Below, one piece after another: positions 1 through 8,152 of a stretch of 64,000 nt of DNA. The notes under the pieces were generated by a model. It searched no databases. It was not told the origin of the DNA and saw only the letters and a list, made by a program, of their open reading frames with translations. Source of the stretch: Accumulibacter appositus (GTDB lineage Bacteria; Pseudomonadota; Gammaproteobacteria; Burkholderiales; Rhodocyclaceae); NCBI RefSeq assembly GCF_035440685.1, contig NZ_DAORMW010000030.1; one strand, 5' to 3'. Both the position numbers and the translations under genes were made by a program. Numbering within the stretch: the stretch's first letter is position 1; each line of letters opens with the position of its first letter.

Positions 1-69
1 TACCTTCCGCGCTGAACTGCTGGGTCTTGTATAAGATTCATGCGATTGCCCTGCTCCGATAGCCGGCTT

Positions 70-101
70 TTGGTCGGCGAGCGATGCAATTCCCTTATAA
101 T
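70..101 (+). promoter_or_regulatory. probable promoter of fabI
   Basis: A perfect -10 hexamer TATAAT lies at 96-101, about 65 bases before the fabI start. The -35 is poor: TTGGTC at 70-75 with a 20-base spacer, or a hexamer at 74-79 with 16. The -10 is convincing and the -35 is not. Bases 1-69 hold no gene that I can see. Confidence 0.45.
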
Positions 102-165
102 GCGCCGGTTAAGCTGATTCGCAGCCAAGCTGCCAACGCAAGCCCTTCTAGTTACGGGAGAAGTC

Positions 166-966
166 ATGGGATTCCTCGCCGACAAGCGAATTCTGATCAC
201 CGGCGTACTGTCGAAGCATTCGATCGCCTATGGCATCGCCAAAGCCTGCCACCGCGAAGGCGCGCAACTGGCCTTCACCTACCAGAACGAGCGTTTCGAA
301 ACGCGCGTCGCCAAGTTCGCCGCGGAGTTCGACAGCAGCCTGGTCTATCGCTGCGACGTTGCCGACGACGCCGACATCGACGCTCTCTTTGCCGCTCTCG
401 CCGAGCACTGGGACGGTCTCGAAGGCCTGGTGCATTCGATCGCCTACGCGCCCGGCGAAGCGATCGAAGGTGACTTCCTCGACGGCATCTCGCGCGACGC
501 TTTCCGCATCGCTCACGACGTCTCCTCCTACAGCTACGCCGGACTGGCCAAGGCCGCCCGGCCACTGCTGCTCAAAGGCCGCAACCCGGCCTTGCTGGCG
601 CTCTCCTACCTCGGCGCCGAACGCACCCTGCCCAACTACAACACCATGGGCCTGGCCAAGGCCAGCCTCGAAGCGGCCACCCGCTACCTCGCTTTCTGCC
701 TCGGCCCGCAGGGTATCCGCGCCAACGCCATTTCGGCCGGCCCGATCAAGACCCTGGCCGCTTCCGGCATCGGCAATTTCTCGCGCCTGCTCGCCTACAA
801 CGCGCACAACGCGCCGCTGCGGCGCAACATCACCATCGACGAAGTCGGCAACGCCGCCGCCTTCATGCTCTCCGACCTGGCCAGCGCCATCACCGGCGAG
901 ATCATGTACGTCGATGGCGGGCTGAACACCACGGCGCTCGGTAACGCGGATCCCATGCCCGGCTGA
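166..966 (+). CDS. fabI: enoyl-[acyl-carrier-protein] reductase (NADH), FabI
   Basis: This cytoplasmic enzyme performs the last reduction of each fatty-acid elongation cycle, turning trans-2-enoyl-ACP into acyl-ACP with NADH. The 266-residue length is normal for FabI. The N-terminus has the atypical SDR nucleotide-binding segment (ITGVLSKHSIAYGIA), and the catalytic Y-x6-K lies in SYLGAERTLPNYNTMGLAKA. The C-terminal segment with ITGEIMYVDGG is also typical. A purine-rich GGGAGAAG ends three bases before the ATG and supports the start. The gene appears monocistronic, since the next features are repeats and an opposite-strand gene. Assignment is by recognised sequence pattern and is secure. 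Confidence 0.96.
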   Translation: MGFLADKRILITGVLSKHSIAYGIAKACHREGAQLAFTYQNERFETRVAKFAAEFDSSLVYRCDVADDADIDALFAALAEHWDGLEGLVHSIAYAPGEAIEGDFLDGISRDAFRIAHDVSSYSYAGLAKAARPLLLKGRNPALLALSYLGAERTLPNYNTMGLAKASLEAATRYLAFCLGPQGIRANAISAGPIKTLAASGIGNFSRLLAYNAHNAPLRRNITIDEVGNAAAFMLSDLASAITGEIMYVDGGLNTTALGNADPMPG

Positions 967-977
967 GCGTATGCACT

Positions 978-995
978 CCGGCGCGACAGCGCCGG
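978..995 (+). terminator. hairpin after fabI, possible terminator
   Basis: Perfect 7-base stem CCGGCGC/GCGCCGG with a 4-base loop, 12 bases after the fabI stop. No T-tract follows, so it is a weak candidate for an intrinsic terminator. Confidence 0.3.
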
Positions 996-1014
996 TGGCA
1001 AGCCTCGCACCTCG

Positions 1015-1063
1015 CGTCATCGGGTCAGACTTTCCCCGCGTCATGGGGTCAGATCTTTCCCCG
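1015..1063. repeat. two tandem 24-25 bp units, GGGTCAGA/TTTCCCCG type
   Basis: Unit 1 (1015-1038) and unit 2 (1039-1063) share CGTCAT, then (C/G)GGGTCAGA, then CTTTCCCCG, with only a couple of differences. They abut the end-type repeat at 1093-1139, so they are probably part of the same mobile-element remnant. Confidence 0.6.
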
Positions 1064-1092
1064 TGCCTTGGGCAAACAGTGGAGAGGCCTGG

Positions 1093-1139
1093 AAAAGGGG
1101 CCAAGCTCAATTTCACGCCCGTTACCACCGCCTCGTCTA
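1093..1139 (+). repeat. left direct repeat, RAYT-unit end sequence
   Basis: These 47 bases match 2490-2536 at 43 positions in the same orientation. The core GGGGCCAAGCTCAATTTC recurs inverted at 3351-3370. This copy has no transposase after it. Instead the minus-strand TIR gene begins 22 bases on (3' end first), so it looks like a solo remnant. Confidence 0.75.
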
Positions 1140-1160
1140 CGAAGAATTGAGTGATAAGGA

Positions 1161-2042
1161 CTAAAAGACCAGTTGACCAGGTGGGGTCATCGTTAACTTC
1201 GTTAACAGAGCCAACAGCGACGTTAATGTAACTGCTAACGCCGTGACAGCCAACTTGCGATGCTTGCGAGAGTTCTTGCCGATAAACCCGGTGTAGACCC
1301 CGAGAATGTGTAAGGAGACCGCGTCGTAGGTGTCGAGTAGTAGCAGTTCACGCTCCGCTGACGCAGCAGGAAGCCAAGAATCAATGGTTGCAAGAGTGGC
1401 TCCGAGCGCGACGATGACACTGATGATCGCGTGAAACCCACGGGTCCTGTCATCGAACTTAAACCTGTTCATGCCGAATGAGAGCTTGGCCCCGATTGCT
1501 TCAACGAAGCGCTCAAGCGGGGTTGGAGGAGCGACACCAAGCCTGGCGTAGAGGTACTCTGTGAGTGGTTCGCAGTCTCGTCGAAAGCTTGAGTGCCGGA
1601 TCTCAATCGCGTTGCTACGCAACACGCTAGCAAGCCCGCTCGGAAGGAAGCTCGCATGGGGCATCGCAGCACCGTCGACGACCACTGGAAGAAGTGGGAT
1701 GTTCAATCTGGCTGCGGAGAGAAGCTCAAGTGTTACGTAGTCATTTGCGTCGCCGAGTTTGGTGCCTGATGTCGAACCCTCCAACCACTGCCTTCCAATA
1801 ACCACAACAAGCACGGCCGCTATGGAAAGATTGTTCTCGATGACGGTAACAAAATCCTGACCGGCGGCGATGTTCTCGATATCGAGAAAGATCTGCCCTG
1901 GAAAGTGCTCCTCAAGCGCATCGCGAAGCCGCGCCGCCGTAGGGCCAGTGTCTGCCCGCCTATAGCTGATGAATACGCGGTCTTTCACGGTTGTTCTACA
2001 AGTGCGAGGTGCAGACCGCAAATAGTGACGCCCGACGGCCAA
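1161..2042 (-). CDS. TIR-domain protein with C-terminal membrane segments
   Basis: The 293-residue product has an N-terminal TIR domain (about residues 20-155). It starts with the strand motif RVFISYRRAD, followed by the BB-loop region (FLDIENIAAGQDF), a buried strand (VLVVVIG) and DYVTLELLSA. Glu106 of the last motif sits where TIR NADases carry their catalytic glutamate. Two hydrophobic helices (about 203-224 and 264-284) suggest membrane anchoring. Bacterial TIR proteins often act in immunity by NAD+ cleavage or signalling; that role is inferred here. The ATG at 2042 is used, but a GTG at 1988 would start just before the domain. The gene lies between two direct repeats, together with an HNH nuclease, in what looks like acquired DNA. 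Confidence 0.8.
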   Translation of the reverse strand: MAVGRHYLRSAPRTCRTTVKDRVFISYRRADTGPTAARLRDALEEHFPGQIFLDIENIAAGQDFVTVIENNLSIAAVLVVVIGRQWLEGSTSGTKLGDANDYVTLELLSAARLNIPLLPVVVDGAAMPHASFLPSGLASVLRSNAIEIRHSSFRRDCEPLTEYLYARLGVAPPTPLERFVEAIGAKLSFGMNRFKFDDRTRGFHAIISVIVALGATLATIDSWLPAASAERELLLLDTYDAVSLHILGVYTGFIGKNSRKHRKLAVTALAVTLTSLLALLTKLTMTPPGQLVF

Positions 2043-2102
2043 GCTCAGCCGACACGAAACCGTGCAGCGGTTGAGTGGTCGGCTGGAGCACCTTGTTGGG
2101 CC

Positions 2103-2453
2103 TCACGACTGATCACCTCGATTGCGCCGACGGGTAGCCACAGCCTTCTTCGCGGTTGCGCTACGCTTGCGGGTAAGCGCAGCTTTCTTGCCAGCATCTT
2201 TCATTCGCTTGGACCATGTGACGATTTTCGGACGATCTCGCATCTGAATGATGGTTTCATTCGATATCAAATCAAGATCGAGCATCTTGTGACAGTTCGG
2301 ACAAAGAATAACGAGATTGCCGATTTCGTTGTTGGCGCGTTGACCATCAATGTGCGCAACCTCTAGTACAGCCGGGATGCCGAAACCGCAGTGAGCGCAT
2401 AGCGGTTCGTACACCTCGAATGCCATTTTTCGGTAATTGACGCGCGTCGTCAT
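2103..2453 (-). CDS. HNH endonuclease, small
   Basis: This 116-residue protein carries a Cys-pair HNH fold: a CAHC pair (Cys19/Cys22), the His-containing VAHIDGQ (His34), Asn/Asp residues in the loop, and LCPNCHKML (Cys51, Cys54, His55). The C-terminal 35 residues are very rich in Lys and Arg and probably bind DNA. The open frame continues upstream to about 2879, but that stretch is the complement of the RAYT pseudogene and is implausible as coding. I therefore take the ATG at 2453, just before the HNH domain. It is transcribed towards the TIR gene (61-base gap), so the two may be co-transcribed. Whether it is a defence nuclease or a mobile-element nuclease cannot be decided from sequence. 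Confidence 0.8.
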   Translation of the reverse strand: MTTRVNYRKMAFEVYEPLCAHCGFGIPAVLEVAHIDGQRANNEIGNLVILCPNCHKMLDLDLISNETIIQMRDRPKIVTWSKRMKDAGKKAALTRKRSATAKKAVATRRRNRGDQS

Positions 2454-2489
2454 TGTGGATGCTCTTATGGGGTTTGTGTGGAGAAAGAG

Positions 2490-2536
2490 AAAAGGGGCCA
2501 GGCTCAATTTCACGCCCGTTGCCACCGCTTCGTCTG
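2490..2536 (+). repeat. right direct repeat / left end of the RAYT unit
   Basis: Second copy of the 47-base sequence (see 1093-1139). Here it directly precedes the transposase remnant, and its first part is inverted relative to 3351-3370, as expected for an element end. Confidence 0.75.
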
Positions 2537-2552
2537 CCCATGATACGCTTTT

Positions 2553-3290
2553 CGTATACCACGTCGTCGCCGTACCCATCTTGACGGTCTGCCCCTGCAC
2601 ATCGTGCAGCGCGGGCACAACCGCAACGCCTGCTTCCTCAGCGAAGGCGATTACCTCGCCTACCTTGACTGGCTGGACGACGCCCTCAGACAAACTGGCT
2701 GCCAGCTCCAGGCTTACGTCCTGATGACAAACCATGTCCATCTGCTCGTCACACCGGAGAAGGCAGACGCTATTCTGGGAGTCCTCATCTCCCTCGGGCG
2801 GCGCACGGGCACGCTCTGGGACAGTCGCTAGAAGTCTTCGCTCGTGCAGGCCGATACCTACCGACCTGCTCGCGAGCATCCGCTACATCGAACCCAACCC
2901 GCTTCGCGCCAGCATGGTCGAAGATCCGGCGGACTACCGCTGGAGCAGTTACCGCGCCAACGGGTTCGGCCAGACCGACCTGAAACTCAGCACGCACCCC
3001 GTCACCTCGAAATCGCCCACGACGCCGGCGAACGCCAGGCCAGCTATCGCCAGTTGTGCCACGCCCCGCTTGACGGAGAAGCCATGGCCGACATGCGGCT
3101 CGCGCTCAATCAAAGCCTGCCGCTTGGCGACAGCCGCTTTCACGCCGAAATCGCACAGACCCTCGGAGAACGACGCCAAGCTCGGCCACGCGGGCGACCA
3201 CGCAGCAATGGCGAAGACTCTGCGGATGCAAGACAACAACAACCGGCTTTACTGGCGGACGAGACTCGTGGCGAAGGTACAGCAAGATAA
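2553..3290 (+). pseudogene. REP-associated tyrosine transposase (IS200-like, Y1_Tnp), degraded
   Basis: Pieces of one Y1-type transposase appear in succession but in different frames. From about 2553 a frame encodes LPLHIVQRGHNRN, then YVLMTNHVHLLVTP, the HUH-type His-x-His motif of this family. It then jumps from SLGRR to TGTLWDSR (family members have roughly 15 more residues here) and hits TAG at 2829. After KSSLVQADTY the frame shifts to give ASIRYIEPNPLRASMV and WSSYRANGFG. A second shift near 3000 leads to a C-terminal tail ending at 3290. With no clear in-frame ATG, one stop, two frameshifts and an internal deletion, it cannot be active. Such transposases are known to mobilise palindromic REP sequences. 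Confidence 0.85.
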
Positions 3291-3350
3291 GGGAGCCGTG
3301 CCATCGCTGCGTTTTGGCAGCGTCGTTTCTTTCGTAGCGTAGACGACAAA

Positions 3351-3370
3351 ACTGAGCCTGGCCCCTTTCT
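3351..3370 (-). repeat. inverted end repeat of the RAYT unit
   Basis: ACTGAGCCTGGCCCCTTTCT is the near-exact reverse complement of the start of the repeat at 2490-2536. It marks the right boundary of the roughly 0.88 kb RAYT unit. The rest of the interval up to 3580 holds no gene that I can recognise. Confidence 0.7.
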
Positions 3371-3580
3371 CCGCTTTCTCCCAGGAAGTGCTCGGGGAGC
3401 CATTCGGCAGGCCTTCCCGCAAGTCCTGAATAATGCCATATGAATGTCCATGCTTGACGGCTGCACCCGGTGCCGGCGATACTACTGCCTGATAACACAT
3501 TGGATTCCCCCATCCGTTTATCATTTTTTCTTCGAGATATCGACGACGAAGAAGCCTCAAACCTCGGAGAAAGCGAAGCG

Positions 3581-4570
3581 ATGATGGCAGTTTGCAGGCA
3601 CGCAGTAAGGGTGGCGATGGCGGTCGTCCTTGTCACCGTTGTGGTTCTTGGCGGTGAAGCCGGCGCGGCGGAGAAGCAGGAAACCGTGACCATCGCGTCG
3701 GGCCGGGTCGGCGGCCTCTATCACCCGGTCGGTGGCGTGATATGCAAACTCGCCCAGGAAAGCCTTGACCGGCACGGCGCCAGTTGCACCGTTGATATCT
3801 CCGGGGGATCCATACCGAATATCAAAGACCTGCGAAAAGGCAAGGTCGACCTTGCCATGGTCCAATCCGACCTGCAGCAGGATGCCTTCGCCGGGACCGG
3901 ACCGTTCGCGGATGAGGGCCCCTTCGAGAAGCTGCGCTCGGTTTTCGCGCTCTATGTCGAGCACTTCACGGTTGTCGCCCGCGAGGACAAGGACATTGAA
4001 ACTTTCGAGGATTTGAAGGGCAAGCGGGTTTATGTGGGCGGCACTACCTCAAGTCGGCGCGACGCTGCGGATGTGCTGATGGAGGCCCACGGCTGGACGG
4101 GCGAGGAGGTCAGCTTTGTCTCCGAGTTCAAGGGTGCCAACCTCGCCGAGGCCTTATGCGAAGACGAGTTCGACGCCTTCGTCTACACGATCGGATATCC
4201 CAACCCTACGGTCAGGGAGACGACGATGCTGTGCGACGCAAACCTGGTGAAGGTTGCCGATCCAATCCTCGAGAAACTCAACCGGGAGAACCCGTTCTAC
4301 GTGGGCTCGGTGATTCCGGGCGGCACCTATAGAGGGAATCCCCGCGATGTTCCAACGGTGGGCGTGGTAGCGACGCTGGTGACGACGGCCGAGGTGCCCC
4401 CGGAGGTGATCTATGAGATCACCAAGGCCTACTTCGAAAACCTGGGATTGCTTCAAGCTCTGTCGCCGTTGTTTCTGTCCCTGACCAAAACCGAAATGGT
4501 CAAGACGGGTCTGGCCGCGCCCATCCACGAAGGTGCATTGAAGTACTTTTCCGAAGTCGGCCTCAAGTGA
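3581..4570 (+). CDS. TRAP transporter solute receptor, TAXI family
   Basis: The protein is a periplasmic substrate-binding component. The 329-residue product starts with a signal peptide (hydrophobic run AMAVVLVTVVVLGGEAGA). The mature start has the family pattern TIASGRVGGLYHPVGGVICKL, followed by GGSIPNIKDLRKGKVDLAMVQSD and FEDLKGKRVYVGG. TAXI receptors normally feed a fused 4TM-12TM permease with glutamate-like or organic-acid substrates, but no TRAP permease is present nearby. The next gene is an MscS channel. The start at 3581 is preferred over upstream in-frame codons because GGAGA lies 10 bases before it and the signal peptide begins there. The substrate cannot be told from sequence. 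Confidence 0.85.
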   Translation: MMAVCRHAVRVAMAVVLVTVVVLGGEAGAAEKQETVTIASGRVGGLYHPVGGVICKLAQESLDRHGASCTVDISGGSIPNIKDLRKGKVDLAMVQSDLQQDAFAGTGPFADEGPFEKLRSVFALYVEHFTVVAREDKDIETFEDLKGKRVYVGGTTSSRRDAADVLMEAHGWTGEEVSFVSEFKGANLAEALCEDEFDAFVYTIGYPNPTVRETTMLCDANLVKVADPILEKLNRENPFYVGSVIPGGTYRGNPRDVPTVGVVATLVTTAEVPPEVIYEITKAYFENLGLLQALSPLFLSLTKTEMVKTGLAAPIHEGALKYFSEVGLK

Positions 4571-4698
4571 TCCAGGACCTCTCTCTTGGTGATTCTCAAA
4601 CAGGAAGCCTGCGCCCGCATGTTCGGACCGGCGTCGCCAGGGCGGCAAGCACTGCGCTATCCATGGAGCGGATGGCAGGCATTGAAGAACGGACGAAC

Positions 4699-6648
4699 AT
4701 GATCAGGATTCTCTTTCGGCGGCTTCGCTGGCTATTGCTTTTCATCCTGGTGCTTCTCGCGCCTCAAACGCTAGCGCAACCGGGCCATCTTGGCGCGATC
4801 CTTGGCGCGATCGAGGATCCGTATCCATTGCGGTCGGCGGATACCTCGAGTCCGCGCGACACCTTGCGAACCTATATGCGCGATATAAGCACAGCCGTGG
4901 ACGCCTGGCAGAGCGACAAGCCCCGTACCGACATCGCCAGGCCACTCTTGCGAGCCGCTGATACGATTGACTTCGGCGGCTTGCGTGGCGTCGATCGTCT
5001 CGCAGACATGACCATCAAAATGATTCTGCTGAAAGAGATTCTCGACCGGGTCGAACTGCCGCCGTTCGAAGACATTCCGGACGATGAAGAGGCTGCGGAA
5101 CAGGGGATCGTGCGCTGGAGCATCCCCAACACAAAGATCGAGATCGCCAAAATTTCTGAGGGACCCAACGCTGGCGAATTTCTCTTTACCAAAGAAACCA
5201 TCGAAAATCTCGATGATTATTACGCGCTGGCCAAGGATCTTCCCTATAAGAAGGGAGCATCTGTCGGACTATACGAAAAAGTCCTTTCCAGTCCCGGCGT
5301 TTTGCTGCCGAGAGAGCTTGCCAATAATTTTCCTGATTGGGCGAAAGAAATTGTTCTTGGCCAAGGGGTATGGCAGTGGATTTCCATTTGTTTGCTTTTC
5401 ATCATTTCAGCAGCAATTATCCGGTTTCTGTATCGTCAAGGCGCCCGCTGGGATGAAAGACACCGAATTTCTCGCCCGTCCGTCAGATTTGGCGTGCCAC
5501 TTGCTCTGCTTGCGTCTTTTTTCATTGCACATCTTATCGGCTTGGCGTCTTTCACTGCGATTGGTCTCTTCGAAACCCCATATGTGGTCGTTTCTACCAT
5601 CGCACTGGTCGTGAAGATCGGTAGCCTCGCTGTGCTCGCTGTCGTCCTTGCGGGTCGGCTTGCCGACAGCGTCGCTTTCAGTCAAGAGAACTCGGCGCAG
5701 AAACGTCGTGTTGACCCGGCCTTGCTGAGGGTCGTCTTTCGCTTGGTGAGTGTGGTCGTTCTCGCCTACCTGGGCATCTACGCGGCGGAAACCGTCGGCA
5801 TCCCGATCGCCCCGCTGGTGGCCGGTCTCGGTGTCGGCGGCCTGGCCATCGCCCTCGCCGCCCGGCCGACCCTGGAGAACATCATCGGTGGTCTGACCCT
5901 GTTCGCGGACCGGCCGCTGCGGGTCGGCGACTTTTGCCGTTACGGCGACCAGATCGGCACCGTCGAGGAGATCGGTCTGCGCTCGACACGGATTCGCTCG
6001 CTGGAGCGAACCATCGTTACGGTCCCCAACGCCGAGTTCTCGCAGATGAAACTGGACAACTTCGCTGCGCGCGACTTTCGCTTGCTTAAGGCGGTTCTGC
6101 AGCTGCGCTACGAAACCACCCCGGACCAGCTGCGCTACGTCCTGGCGGAACTGCGCAAACTACTTCTTGGTCACCCCAAGGTGACCCCGGTGCCGGCGCG
6201 AGCGCGCTTCGTCGGCTATGGCGCATATTCCCTCGACATCGAGGTTTTCGCCTACTTGCAGTGCCAGGACCAGGACAGCTTTCTCGCCATCCAGGAGGAC
6301 ATCTTTCTTCGTATCGCCGACATCGTGAAGGACGGCGGTAGCGGCTTCGCCTTCCCTTCGCAGACCCTATATTTCAGGCGCGATGAAGGGGTCGATGGCG
6401 AACGCGGTCGCGCGGCTGAAGTCAAGGTGGAAGACTGGCGCGTAGACGATCGATTGCCGTTCCCCGACTTCGATCCAGGCCTGCGCCGGGAAATCGAAGA
6501 CACCCTCGATTACCCGCAGAGGGGCGCTCACGACTATAGACACCGCAAGGGTCGCTCGGACGATCCGCCGCCGGGGCCGCAAATTCCGCCGGCACCCGAG
6601 CGCAAGAGCATGGCGCGATGGCTCGGCCTCGGCAGCAAACGAAGCTAG
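4699..6648 (+). CDS. mechanosensitive ion channel, MscS family, long form
   Basis: This inner-membrane channel probably releases solutes on hypo-osmotic shock. The 649-residue product begins with a signal peptide (MIRILFRRLRWLLLFILVLL, then APQTLA). A periplasmic extension of about 220 residues and several membrane helices follow. The pore helix and MscS core are clear: GLGVGGLAIALAARPTLENIIGG, then the beta domain with LRVGDFCRYGDQIGTVEEIG and TIVTVPNAEFS. The charged, Pro-rich C-terminal tail of about 80 residues is variable in the family. A GTG at 4567 overlapping the receptor stop is an alternative start, but the signal peptide favours 4699. Roughly 5100-5650 is visibly more AT-rich than the rest of the gene. 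Confidence 0.88.
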   Translation: MIRILFRRLRWLLLFILVLLAPQTLAQPGHLGAILGAIEDPYPLRSADTSSPRDTLRTYMRDISTAVDAWQSDKPRTDIARPLLRAADTIDFGGLRGVDRLADMTIKMILLKEILDRVELPPFEDIPDDEEAAEQGIVRWSIPNTKIEIAKISEGPNAGEFLFTKETIENLDDYYALAKDLPYKKGASVGLYEKVLSSPGVLLPRELANNFPDWAKEIVLGQGVWQWISICLLFIISAAIIRFLYRQGARWDERHRISRPSVRFGVPLALLASFFIAHLIGLASFTAIGLFETPYVVVSTIALVVKIGSLAVLAVVLAGRLADSVAFSQENSAQKRRVDPALLRVVFRLVSVVVLAYLGIYAAETVGIPIAPLVAGLGVGGLAIALAARPTLENIIGGLTLFADRPLRVGDFCRYGDQIGTVEEIGLRSTRIRSLERTIVTVPNAEFSQMKLDNFAARDFRLLKAVLQLRYETTPDQLRYVLAELRKLLLGHPKVTPVPARARFVGYGAYSLDIEVFAYLQCQDQDSFLAIQEDIFLRIADIVKDGGSGFAFPSQTLYFRRDEGVDGERGRAAEVKVEDWRVDDRLPFPDFDPGLRREIEDTLDYPQRGAHDYRHRKGRSDDPPPGPQIPPAPERKSMARWLGLGSKRS

Positions 6649-6788
6649 TCACTGCGTCTCGCGGCTGCGGACAGGATGCAGCCGCCTCTACCGTGATTCA
6701 GCGGACGCGGCGCAAACGCTGCCGCTGAACATTCGCTACTGAAAAAACAGAAGCTTCTCAGACGACCTCTACCGAGGACAGCACAGAC

Positions 6789-8006
6789 ATGGAATCCCCC
6801 TATCGACATACCGCCGCCTCCGGACTCGCCGCCATGGCGCGCAGCGCCGCCCCTGCCCTGCTGGCATTGGCCATCGCTGGCTGCGCCGGCCCGCCGGTGC
6901 TGGAGCGTCAGGTACTTGGCTACGACGAAGTCACCAGCCGCCTCGACCAAAAGCTACTGCTGCTGAACATCGCCCGCACCGACAACGGCATGCCGGTGCA
7001 TTTCACTTCGACCTCGACCATTGCCGCGACCTTCAACTGGACGACGACGCTCGGAGTCGGCGGCGAATGGCACCGCAGCTCGGGCGACAGCTTCCTGGGC
7101 CTGAACGTCGGCACCGGCGCCTCCGAGAACCCGACTTTCAGCATTCATCCGCTCTCCGGGCAGGCCTTCACCGAGCGCATTCTGACACCATTCAAGGATC
7201 AGGCCTTCGAGTTCCTGGTCTTCCAGGGCGGCGCCATCGACCGCGTCATGCGCCTGCTGGCGTCTGGAATCGAAGTGCAGAACGCCGACGGCAGCTTCCG
7301 CCGTTTCGTCGCCAACGACCCGGCATTGGCGCAGGAGTACGCCGAGTTCCGACGCATCGCGACGCACCTGCGCTGGCTGAACGACAACCGCAAGCTATTC
7401 GTCCGCACGCTGATCTTCGAGGAGCCGATAGCGCCAGCGCTGAAAGCAGCACCAAGCGCGGCCGACTTCATCAATGCCGACAAGGAGGGCCTGCAGTGGC
7501 GACAGAACGCCGACGGCCACTACCAGTTGACGCGCTTTCAGGCCGGGCGCGTCGTGGTGATGAACGTCGATCCCATGTCACTCGGCAATCAGGCACGTTT
7601 CGAGCTCAACGAACGCATCAAGCGCAACCCGCGCGGCTTCGTCTTCCTCGATGTGCGAGCAGACGGCCCTGGCGGCGATTTCGCCATCCGCGGCGCGATC
7701 AAGCTGCGCAGCATGTTGCAAATGCTGGCCTTTGTCGCCAACGGCGCGCGTGCAGTTCCAGAGTTCGACGTCGCTCCCGACCCACGCACCGGGGCTACCG
7801 CGGAGAACCCCCGCTCGGCACTGCACATCGAGATCTCCGAGCAAGCTCCGGCGACGACCATTGCGTCGATCGACTTTGCGGGACGCGCCTACAGTGTCGG
7901 CGACACGCAGTGGGACCGCGCCACTTTCGCCATGCTCGGCGACCTCTTCCAGACCGCCGTCGGCGAGATCAAGGGCGTCGACCTGCCGATCACCATTTCC
8001 AAGTGA
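6789..8006 (+). CDS. predicted lipoprotein of unknown function
   Basis: The 405-residue product starts with a signal peptide ending in a lipobox (LALAIAGC, lipidated Cys32), so it should be attached to a membrane on the periplasmic side. I do not recognise a characterised family. Visible features are an early conserved-looking stretch (LDQKLLLLNIARTDNGMP), a Ser/Thr-rich beta-type segment, and a helical middle (about 150-210). The stretch FVFLDVRADGPGGDFAIRGA is followed by a repeated-looking IKLRSMLQMLAFVANG. It stands alone on the plus strand between MscS and a DUF302 gene. No function is proposed. Confidence 0.75.
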   Translation: MESPYRHTAASGLAAMARSAAPALLALAIAGCAGPPVLERQVLGYDEVTSRLDQKLLLLNIARTDNGMPVHFTSTSTIAATFNWTTTLGVGGEWHRSSGDSFLGLNVGTGASENPTFSIHPLSGQAFTERILTPFKDQAFEFLVFQGGAIDRVMRLLASGIEVQNADGSFRRFVANDPALAQEYAEFRRIATHLRWLNDNRKLFVRTLIFEEPIAPALKAAPSAADFINADKEGLQWRQNADGHYQLTRFQAGRVVVMNVDPMSLGNQARFELNERIKRNPRGFVFLDVRADGPGGDFAIRGAIKLRSMLQMLAFVANGARAVPEFDVAPDPRTGATAENPRSALHIEISEQAPATTIASIDFAGRAYSVGDTQWDRATFAMLGDLFQTAVGEIKGVDLPITISK

Positions 8007-8152
8007 GCTCCCCCCGGGTGAATTCGCCACCGTGACAAGCCGTACGACGTCGCGCAGGATTCTGATCGACGAGGCCCGGCGCCGGGCTTCTCTGCACGTC
8101 GATTTGCTGTCATAGTGAATGAACCCCTGAGCAAACCTGAAAGGAGTTCTTC

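Noticed and set aside
2454..2879. N-terminal extension of the HNH gene to 2879
   Set aside because: The extension is the complement of the RAYT pseudogene and of a transposon-end repeat; the HNH domain begins just after the ATG at 2453.
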